The translations under genes and the position numbers were made by a program. Below are positions 40,683 to 46,238 of a stretch of DNA of 46,238 nt, in pieces. The stretch covers positions 1 to 46,238 of the forward strand of contig CAZLDG010000009.1 in the NCBI GenBank assembly GCA_964558405.1. The letters are read 5' to 3'. This DNA is from Thioglobus_B sp964558405. GTDB lineage: Bacteria > Pseudomonadota > Gammaproteobacteria > PS1 > Pseudothioglobaceae. Below the pieces are notes generated by a model. That model saw only the letters and a list, made by a program, of their open reading frames with translations, did not search any database and was not told the origin of the DNA. Positions within the stretch are counted from its first letter, which is position 1, and every line of letters starts with the position of its first letter.

Positions 40683-42955
40683 TTTTTCTCCTTATTAAAC
40701 ACCAATAATAGTGCTGGTAATAATAATAAATCCATCAGTAGTGCCATCATAATCACAATACTGGTCAACTGCCCCATGCCTGAGTTAATCTGGAATACCG
40801 AATTGGCTAAAACCAAGAAGCCAAGGCTGAGCGCTACCGAGGTAATCACCAAAGCACTGCCCACGTGAGCAAAAGCATAGCGAATACTATCCTCAACACT
40901 TTTGCCTAAACGCTCAAAGGCTTCTTGGAATTTGGATAGAAAGTGCACCGTATCATCCACAATAATACCCAAAGTGATGGATGCTACCACTGATAAGGCC
41001 ATGGTTACTTGACCATCTATCAATGCCCAAATACCAAAAGCTAGCGCTGCTGGCATCAAATTAGGAATCAAGCTGATTAGGCCAATTTTCGCCGAACGCA
41101 GGAAAAACACCAATAGCAATGAGATAACTACCAAAGTAATGCTGGTACCTAAGAACATAGCCTCGACATTACGTTTACCAATATAAGCAAACATAATCGA
41201 TGGACTGGCGCCTTCAGTCAAAATACTAGGCGTGTTATCCATCATCCACTGGTGTGCTCGACGCTCTAAGTCAATATATTCATTGGAACTAAGATTCTTA
41301 GTATTAACCGAAACCTTAATGGCCGACTTATCAATATTAATCTGATTATTAAGATCCAGGCCATACGGCAGGCTCATTTCATACAGTAGCAAATACTGTG
41401 CGGCCAAATCTTGCGCCTCAGGTAGGCGATAGAAAGCTTGGTCGTCACCATGCATGTTTTTATTGAGGCGTTTAAATACATCACCCAAACTGTTAACGTT
41501 ATTAACTTCGCTCTGAGTACGCATCCAATTGGCAAATCGCTCCACCTCTTGCAAGAAGATAGGATTAGCAATGCCGCTAGACTCACCCGAGTTAAACGAG
41601 TATTCAATCGAACCAATGCCGGTTAGATTGTCATTGATTTGATCGGCATCACGTCGAAATTCCACACGCTCATCAAAATACTCCACAAAGTTATCGTTAA
41701 TCTCATTCTGACTAATTAGACTTAATAACACCAAGGCCAACAAACCACCAAAACCCAAGATGCGATTTTTCTGCTTAATCACAAACTCAGCCAGACCTGA
41801 CATATTCCACTGCGAGCTCGACTCTTTAACTTTGACTTTTATTGGCATCGCCATCGCCCAGGCCGGCAAAAATACCAAGGTCATTAGTAGTGAGATCAGT
41901 GTGCTAATCGCCGCTACATTGCCCATGTCATGAAACGGCGGAATTTCAGAAAAATTCAAGCCTAAGAAACCAATCGCTGTAGTGATTGAGGCAATACTAA
42001 TGGCGCGCTTATTATGCTCAAAGGCATGAGTCATTGCCATCACCTTATCCTCACCTTGGCGCATATGGCGCATAAAGCTAGTCATTAGATGCACCGAGCC
42101 CGCCACCGCAATGGTCAAAACAATGGTTGGAATGGAGGTCATCGGTGGTGTCACTGGAAAGCCCAAATAGCCTGCACTACCCATACCCGCCAAAATAGTG
42201 AGAATAAAAGCCACAAACGCACCTAGCACCAAGGTGATATTGCGTAAAGTAATAATAAGTAGTGCAAATACCGCAGCAAAAGCCATTGGCACCAAGCTAG
42301 CTATATCAGCTTCACCTGCCTCAGGGAAGGCGTTATTAAGCATAATCAGACCCGATAAATACACGTCAAATTGTGGGTAGTCTTGTCGAATTTGTTCGCG
42401 CAACCCGCGCACAAAAGCTACAGCCTCGGCCTGCCCCTGGGTGGCGGCCGTTGAATCCTTCGGTAATTCAATAGTAATGTTGACACCGGTAATATCACCT
42501 TTGTCGGTAATCAATCGATTCTGCAAGAGAATCTCGCCATGGGCCGCTTGACGAATACGCTCAATTGCCAGCGGTTGTTGCTCTCGATCAATCAGATCAA
42601 TCACTTGCAGAGAATCACCATCAGCAAAGGTATGCTGATAATTAGCCAAGGAATCCACACGAGTTGAATACGGGGTTTGCCAAGCCGTATCAGTGATATC
42701 GGCAATCGCCATTAGGTTTTCTTGGGTGAAAATACTACCTTGTTTAACCTGCAAACCAATCAGAATATTGTCACTGGTGGTATAAGTATCTTGCAACTCG
42801 TCAAAGGCAAGTAGTTGCGGGTTGTCCTCACTAAAGAACATGTGATAGTCGTTCTCAAATGACAATAAACGCCCACCACCGGCCAATCCTATAAGTAGCA
42901 ATACTGGCAGCAGTAGTGCCAAATACTTATGTCGAATAATCCATTGAATCATCAT
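40679..42955 (-). CDS. RND superfamily (MMPL-type) exporter
   Basis: Inner-membrane transporter of 758 residues in two repeated halves. TM1 (about 9-31) is followed by a large periplasmic loop, then five helices around 225-370 including FMRHMRQGEDKVMAMTHAFEHNKRAIS; TM7 is near 395-412, then a second periplasmic loop, and the final helices (about 615-750) include GIIVDDTVHFLSKFQEAFERLGKSVEDSIRYAF. This is the MMPL layout used for lipid or hydrophobe export driven by the proton gradient. No periplasmic adaptor or TolC gene is present; the LolA-like and barrel genes downstream take those places. It begins ATG ATG without a clear ribosome site, 22 bp after the cytochrome b561 terminator. Confidence 0.9.
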   Translation of the reverse strand: MMIQWIIRHKYLALLLPVLLLIGLAGGGRLLSFENDYHMFFSEDNPQLLAFDELQDTYTTSDNILIGLQVKQGSIFTQENLMAIADITDTAWQTPYSTRVDSLANYQHTFADGDSLQVIDLIDREQQPLAIERIRQAAHGEILLQNRLITDKGDITGVNITIELPKDSTAATQGQAEAVAFVRGLREQIRQDYPQFDVYLSGLIMLNNAFPEAGEADIASLVPMAFAAVFALLIITLRNITLVLGAFVAFILTILAGMGSAGYLGFPVTPPMTSIPTIVLTIAVAGSVHLMTSFMRHMRQGEDKVMAMTHAFEHNKRAISIASITTAIGFLGLNFSEIPPFHDMGNVAAISTLISLLMTLVFLPAWAMAMPIKVKVKESSSQWNMSGLAEFVIKQKNRILGFGGLLALVLLSLISQNEINDNFVEYFDERVEFRRDADQINDNLTGIGSIEYSFNSGESSGIANPIFLQEVERFANWMRTQSEVNNVNSLGDVFKRLNKNMHGDDQAFYRLPEAQDLAAQYLLLYEMSLPYGLDLNNQINIDKSAIKVSVNTKNLSSNEYIDLERRAHQWMMDNTPSILTEGASPSIMFAYIGKRNVEAMFLGTSITLVVISLLLVFFLRSAKIGLISLIPNLMPAALAFGIWALIDGQVTMALSVVASITLGIIVDDTVHFLSKFQEAFERLGKSVEDSIRYAFAHVGSALVITSVALSLGFLVLANSVFQINSGMGQLTSIVIMMALLMDLLLLPALLLVFNKEKK

Positions 42956-42977
42956 AATTTACCGTTTAATTAATAAT

Positions 42978-43006
42978 AAAACATCGCCACAAGATGACGA
43001 TGTTTT
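42978..43006 (-). terminator. Intrinsic terminator after cytochrome b561
   Basis: AAAACATCG, an 11-base loop, CGATGTTTT form a 9-bp stem, followed on the minus strand by ATTATTAATT, a T-rich tail. It lies 66 bp after the cytochrome stop and just 22 bp before the RND start, so the RND operon needs its own promoter or depends on readthrough. The A/T-flanked stem could work in both directions. Confidence 0.65.
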
Positions 43007-43071
43007 GTTTGCTTGTGCATATACTAAATGAAAAAATACAAAGCTATGCTACAAAATGTTACCAGTTGATA

Positions 43072-43626
43072 CTAGCGACTTTTGCCCAGCATTCTACCCA
43101 GTGTATTGTCCTTATCAATTAGATGATGCTTAAAGGCACCGGCAATATGCAGTAGCAAGGCTAGGATAACAACATTGCCGGCAAAACCGTGTGTAGAGTG
43201 TGCAAGATAGGCAATTGTGCCATTGATAGGAATCATCTCTCCTGGCTTGTTCGGATCTGGATTGGCTGCTATCAGATCCAGGCCAAATAGCGGAATACCA
43301 TAACCACCCATAGCTGACATTAATAGGCCACTAATTGGCAGTAGTACAGTTCCAATAATCAGTAAATAATGTACTGTTTTTGCCAGAGCGTGCATAAAAA
43401 CAGAAGGATTGCCTAAGGCTTCTGGCCAACCCCGACGTGCTCGCCAGAACACTCGATAAAGCGCAAAGAAAAAGATGATTAAGCCCAAAGATTTATGCAA
43501 ACCGTAGAGTGCATAAGCTTCATTCTCAACCATGTAGATGCCAGTCGATAGTAGCAGTATCATTGCCAGGGCAATCAGCCAGTGTAAAGTACGTGTTTTT
43601 GTGCTTAATTGATGTTGTGTTGTCAT
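43072..43626 (-). CDS. Cytochrome b561 family protein
   Basis: Four-helix membrane cytochrome of 184 residues that would carry two haems and move electrons between quinones and periplasmic acceptors, or oxidise superoxide as reported for E. coli CybB. Candidate haem ligands are H15 (TLHWLIALAM), H44 (YGLHKSLG), H146 (STHGFAG) and H160 (LLLHIAG). The hydrophobic helices are near 13-32, 46-60, 84-104 and 147-165. It is divergent from a LysR regulator across a 93-bp gap, the usual layout for a regulator and its target. Confidence 0.9.
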   Translation of the reverse strand: MTTQHQLSTKTRTLHWLIALAMILLLSTGIYMVENEAYALYGLHKSLGLIIFFFALYRVFWRARRGWPEALGNPSVFMHALAKTVHYLLIIGTVLLPISGLLMSAMGGYGIPLFGLDLIAANPDPNKPGEMIPINGTIAYLAHSTHGFAGNVVILALLLHIAGAFKHHLIDKDNTLGRMLGKSR

Positions 43627-43661
43627 GATAAATACCGTGTTGTTTCAGAATCAAAAATATT

Positions 43662-43690
43662 TTACCAAGTGCACAAACTATGCTTATAAT
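43662..43690 (+). promoter_or_regulatory. Candidate promoter of the LysR gene
   Basis: TTACCA (43662-43667), a 17-bp spacer, TATAAT (43685-43690). It would start transcription near 43697, about 23 nt before the GTG. GTGCAC at 43669-43674 inside the spacer is a small palindrome that could belong to a regulator site shared with the divergent cytochrome gene. Confidence 0.5.
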
Positions 43691-43719
43691 GAATTATTTA
43701 CATTTTAATTATGCACTAA

Positions 43720-44655
43720 GTGAATTTAAATAAGATTGACCTGAATTTATTGGTGGTGCTCAGCACACTGCTTAAATATCGACACATCACTCAAGCCTCA
43801 CACGCTCTGCAAATGAGTCAACCTGCAGTGAGTCGCGCATTATCTCGACTCAGAAAAACCCTGAATGATCCACTATTGGTACGAACCAAAAGTCGAAGGT
43901 ATGATCTAAGCAGTCGCGCTGAAGAACTACAGCCACACTTAGAGCAAATACTTGGCAAACTGGAGCATTTGGTGACCTCACCAAATTTTGAGCCAAAAGA
44001 CTCTACAGAAACACTGAGGCTCTATGGTCTGGATATAGAACTCTCCGCTTTCGGGCCGCCACTGCTTGCACTGATGTCTCAACAAGCACCAAATATGTCA
44101 CTAGATCTGCGCAGCGAACCTATGGATCAATTTAAATTACTAGATTCAGGCGAAGTGCATTTTGCCATCAGTGGCTTTTCTCCGGAAAATAATCAAGATC
44201 ATTATCATCGCCTCAAGATTAATGAAATTGATTTGGTGGTGATTATGCGCAAACAGCATCCACTGGCCGATCAAGAACTCACACTCAAACACTATCTTAA
44301 CGCCAAGCATGCCATGGTCTCTATTACCGGGCAAGGGACAATAGCCTCCTCTCAATTGTTTAAAGATATTGGAGAAAAGCCTCCTGCAATCTCACTACGA
44401 CTCAGTAGTTTTGCCAATATTGGTTATTTTTGTGAAGCCGAGGATGTTTTGTTTCACCTGCCTAGGGAGTTTTCTAAACGCCTTTGTGAAAAACACGCGC
44501 TTATTATCAAAGAACCTCCTAAAGAGCTGGCATCACCCAAGATTGATATTCATCTTTATTGGCATAAACGGCATCATCACAACCCTATGTGTCAATGGGT
44601 GCGCCAACAGATCAAAGAGAGGCCTGAGTTGTTTAAGGCACAATCAACAATCTGA
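43720..44655 (+). CDS. LysR-family transcriptional regulator
   Basis: Protein of 311 residues starting at GTG. The N-terminal helix-turn-helix (LNLLVVLSTLLKYRHITQASHALQMSQPAVSRALSRLRKTLNDPLLVRT, about 8-57) is typical LysR; the C-terminal effector domain (about 90-300) contains LFKLLDSGEVHFAISGF-like text (positions near 138-150). The LRLYGLDIELSAFGPPLLA segment suggests a NodD/PcpR/LeuO-like subgroup rather than a CysB type. The inducer is unknown. The nearest candidate target is the divergent cytochrome b561. The stop lies only 5 bp from the 3' end of an opposing tRNA gene. Confidence 0.9.
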   Translation: MNLNKIDLNLLVVLSTLLKYRHITQASHALQMSQPAVSRALSRLRKTLNDPLLVRTKSRRYDLSSRAEELQPHLEQILGKLEHLVTSPNFEPKDSTETLRLYGLDIELSAFGPPLLALMSQQAPNMSLDLRSEPMDQFKLLDSGEVHFAISGFSPENNQDHYHRLKINEIDLVVIMRKQHPLADQELTLKHYLNAKHAMVSITGQGTIASSQLFKDIGEKPPAISLRLSSFANIGYFCEAEDVLFHLPREFSKRLCEKHALIIKEPPKELASPKIDIHLYWHKRHHHNPMCQWVRQQIKERPELFKAQSTI

Positions 44656-44660
44656 GAAAG

Positions 44661-44737
44661 TGGTAGTCGCGAGTGAATTCGAATCACCGACCCCTACCAT
44701 GTCAAGGTAGTGCTCTAACCAGCTGAGCTACGCGACT
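44661..44737 (-). tRNA. tRNA-Val (anticodon GAC)
   Basis: 77 nt on the minus strand with the CCA end encoded. The acceptor stem AGTCGCG pairs with CGCGACT, the D-arm is GCTC-AGCTGGTTA-GAGC, the anticodon stem CTACC/GGTAG encloses loop TTGACAT (anticodon GAC), and the T-arm GGTGA-TTCGAAT-TCACT is complete; discriminator A. GAC reads the valine codons GUC and GUU. Confidence 0.96.
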
Positions 44738-44770
44738 ATAAAGAATTAACCAGTGGAGCTGGTAGGCAGA

Positions 44771-44776
44771 ATTATA
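44771..44776 (-). promoter_or_regulatory. -10 box of the tRNA-Val promoter
   Basis: Minus-strand TATAAT about 33 bp upstream of the mature 5' end, giving a ~27-nt 5' precursor that can form a small ACCAG/CTGGT hairpin. No good -35 is seen at 17 bp. Confidence 0.5.
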
Positions 44777-44843
44777 CGCAAAATTACTCAAGAAAAGCTA
44801 GCCTTGTGCTTAGCAAATTCGTTGAGCGAAAATGCTGATTCCC

Positions 44844-45458
44844 TTACTTATTGACCGAAGCGACCACCACCCCTGCGCCGATCAATAGCCCGCCAGAGGT
44901 TTTGTTAATCTTTTCTCGGAAAGCGGCCGAGGTAATTTTATTTCTAAGTACATTTGAAAAAACTGCATAAGTAATCACACTGGAAATTGACACTAAGGCA
45001 AATGACAACACCAATAGCACCATTTGTGGAATGATGGATGCTTCACTACTGATAAACAGTGGAAAGAAGGCAATAAAAAAGACGATAGATTTTGGATTAA
45101 GCGCAGTCACAACAAAGATGCTCTTAAAGATACTATGTGTAGAGGTTTTATTGTCAGCAAAATTAACACGCTTATTGCGATTTCTGATGGTCATCACACC
45201 CAAGTAAATCAGATACCCTGCACCCAAAAACTTCAGCACAGTAAACAGTGCTGCAGAAGTTACCAAAACAGCGCCCAATCCTAAAAACGACAATCCCATT
45301 GCCACCAGATTGCCCAACTCTACGCCCGCTATCAAAGCAAAGACAGATTTCTTGCCATGTTTTAACACCTGAGAGAGTACAAACAAGGTGGTTGGTCCTG
45401 GGGTAAAGCAAACTGCTGCCGAGGCAATCGCAAAAGCTAACCAAACTTCAAATATCAT
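44844..45458 (-). CDS. LysE/RhtB-family amino-acid exporter (copy 1)
   Basis: Inner-membrane protein of 204 residues with about six hydrophobic segments. The family motif AVCFTPGPTTLFVLSQVLKHGKKSV is near 16-40, with LKFLGAGYLIYLGVMTIRNR and ALNPKSIVFFIAFFPLFIS further on. Members export lysine, threonine, homoserine lactones, cysteine pathway compounds and others; the substrate cannot be told from sequence. It follows a second LysE-type gene on the same strand after 55 bp. Confidence 0.9.
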   Translation of the reverse strand: MIFEVWLAFAIASAAVCFTPGPTTLFVLSQVLKHGKKSVFALIAGVELGNLVAMGLSFLGLGAVLVTSAALFTVLKFLGAGYLIYLGVMTIRNRNKRVNFADNKTSTHSIFKSIFVVTALNPKSIVFFIAFFPLFISSEASIIPQMVLLVLSFALVSISSVITYAVFSNVLRNKITSAAFREKINKTSGGLLIGAGVVVASVNK

Positions 45459-45513
45459 ACTGTTCTCTTTTGTCTATTCATTGTTGTTCACTATAGCACA
45501 AGTGGGATTATCC

Positions 45514-46137
45514 CTAAACTTTAGATTCAAAAGCCAACTTAACACCTAAGCCCATTAAAACCGTGCCACTGGTTCGATTAAACCATTTCAATATATTCAC
45601 TTTTTGTTGCAAATAAGTCGAAAACCTGCCGGACAAATAACCAATAGGCGCTTTAACCACAAAAGTCAGCAAGGCAAAGCCAACACCCAATGCCAACAAG
45701 TAATAAGTTGGATTGGCAATATCGGCAGAGACAAACTGCGGCAAGTAGGCGAAATAGAAGATGGTTATCTTAGGATTGGCAATATTAGAGAACGCACCAG
45801 CAATAAAGGATTGCTTGAGTGAAGCACTGCCCGACGGTTTAAGCTGAAGCGTATCAGGCTTAGACAGTATCAATTGCACACCTAGATACACCAGATAAGC
45901 GGCACCAATATATTTAATCAAACTAAAAGCCGTCTCCGATGCCATTAAAAACGCACCCAGTCCAAATGCAGCCAACAAGGAATGCCCTAATAAACCCACA
46001 CTCACCCCTGCTGAAGCCACCACACCCATTTTTGAGCCTTGAGACACACCTCTGGAAACCACCAGCAACATATCCTGACCCGGTGTCAAAATAATCGCCA
46101 ACGAACTAATAATAAATAAAACAATTTGCGTATCCAT
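45514..46137 (-). CDS. LysE/RhtB-family amino-acid exporter (copy 2)
   Basis: Protein of 207 residues with the same architecture as the next gene: AIILTPGQDMLLVVSRGVSQGSKMGV near the start, LIKYIGAAYLVYLGVQLILSK in the middle and FSNIANPKITIFYFAYLPQF after it. The two copies are clearly related but diverged, so this is an old tandem pair or an independent arrangement with different substrates. AGAAGG stands upstream of the ATG. It starts 12 bp after the stop of the gene entering from the window edge and is probably cotranscribed with it. Confidence 0.9.
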   Translation of the reverse strand: MDTQIVLFIISSLAIILTPGQDMLLVVSRGVSQGSKMGVVASAGVSVGLLGHSLLAAFGLGAFLMASETAFSLIKYIGAAYLVYLGVQLILSKPDTLQLKPSGSASLKQSFIAGAFSNIANPKITIFYFAYLPQFVSADIANPTYYLLALGVGFALLTFVVKAPIGYLSGRFSTYLQQKVNILKWFNRTSGTVLMGLGVKLAFESKV

Positions 46138-46149
46138 AACTAATACCTT

Positions 46150-46238
46150 CTACTTAACCCATTGTCTTAACCAATCTATGTCCAATTCTAACACTTCACC
46201 AATCCAACGAGCACCTGTTGTATGATCGGCAATATGAT
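46150..46238 (-). CDS. C-terminal 28 codons of an unidentified gene (window edge)
   Basis: On the minus strand an open frame enters from the right edge and ends at TAG 46150-46152. The visible end includes ADHTTGARWIGEVLELD and finishes DWLRQWVK. I do not recognise the family from 28 residues. The 12-bp gap to the LysE-type gene suggests one operon. Confidence 0.55.
   Translation of the reverse strand, partial: HIADHTTGARWIGEVLELDIDWLRQWVK

Noticed and set aside
44844..46137. Recent tandem duplication of LysE-family genes
   Set aside because: The two proteins share motifs but differ at most positions, so any duplication is old; they may simply be unrelated family members placed together.
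1..46238. CRISPR arrays, prophage, insertion sequences, toxin-antitoxin pairs, integrative elements
   Set aside because: No regular spaced repeats, transposase or integrase motifs, or terminal inverted repeats were found; gene content is core metabolism and transport.

Overview
The window is a dense stretch of a gammaproteobacterial chromosome with roughly 40-45% GC. The taxonomic signs are RNase E with E. coli-like residue numbering, LpxC, PepN, DusA, class I IlvC, a UbiM-like ubiquinone hydroxylase and an AcnD/PrpF-type methylcitrate cycle. A marine, SUP05/Thioglobus-like bacterium would fit, but no marker gene here proves it. I see no phage genes, IS elements, CRISPR arrays or integrases. 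Nearly everything is core metabolism in tight operons, often with 1-17 bp overlaps.

Layout. 1-1.7 kb (+): the end of argD, then argF. 1.7-8.6 kb (-): ilvB-ilvH-ilvC, pssA, leuA, a HolD-like gene and queH; a previously hidden 22-codon leucine-rich leader ORF lies between pssA and leuA. 8.7-16.6 kb (-): midA-uppP-pepN-pncC-dusA-ftsA-lpxC, in which ftsA runs straight into lpxC without ftsZ and pepN appears to use an AUU start codon. 16.6-20.6 kb (+): a FolM-like reductase, a long 5' leader, rne and aroE. 20.6-23.9 kb: pdxH and ubiM-like (-), a small membrane methyltransferase (+) and a Sel1-repeat protein (-). 24-28.6 kb (+): a stand-alone trpB with a strong terminator, then overlapping ppsA and ppsR. 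28.6-38.7 kb (-): a propionate operon gntR-prpB-prpC-acnD-prpF-prpE continuing into an MBL-fold hydrolase and a nitroreductase; its promoter carries two near-identical palindromes. 38.8-43 kb (-): an RND/MMPL exporter, a LolA-like periplasmic protein and an outer-membrane barrel. 43-46.2 kb: cytochrome b561 (-), a divergent LysR regulator (+), tRNA-Val(GAC) (-), two LysE-family exporters (-) and the last 28 codons of an unidentified gene.

How the genes work together. The left side makes arginine and branched-chain amino acids. IlvB/IlvH/IlvC supply the valine and isoleucine pathways, LeuA diverts 2-ketoisovalerate to leucine, and the leader ORF offers a leucine-sensing device for leuA. The middle mixes envelope synthesis and division genes (UppP, LpxC, FtsA, PssA) with peptide and tRNA metabolism. 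PpsA and its kinase/phosphorylase PpsR control entry into gluconeogenesis. The prp operon converts propionyl-CoA to pyruvate and succinate and so feeds the same node; its GntR repressor probably regulates itself. The RND/LolA-like/OMP trio looks like a route for moving a lipid or hydrophobic compound to the outer membrane.

The strongest unannotated signals are the leuA leader peptide, the pepN AUU start, the twin GntR operator overlapping a near-consensus promoter, and the ftsZ-less ftsA-lpxC junction with an altered FtsA phosphate motif. All functions are inferred by reading the translations; no database search was run.
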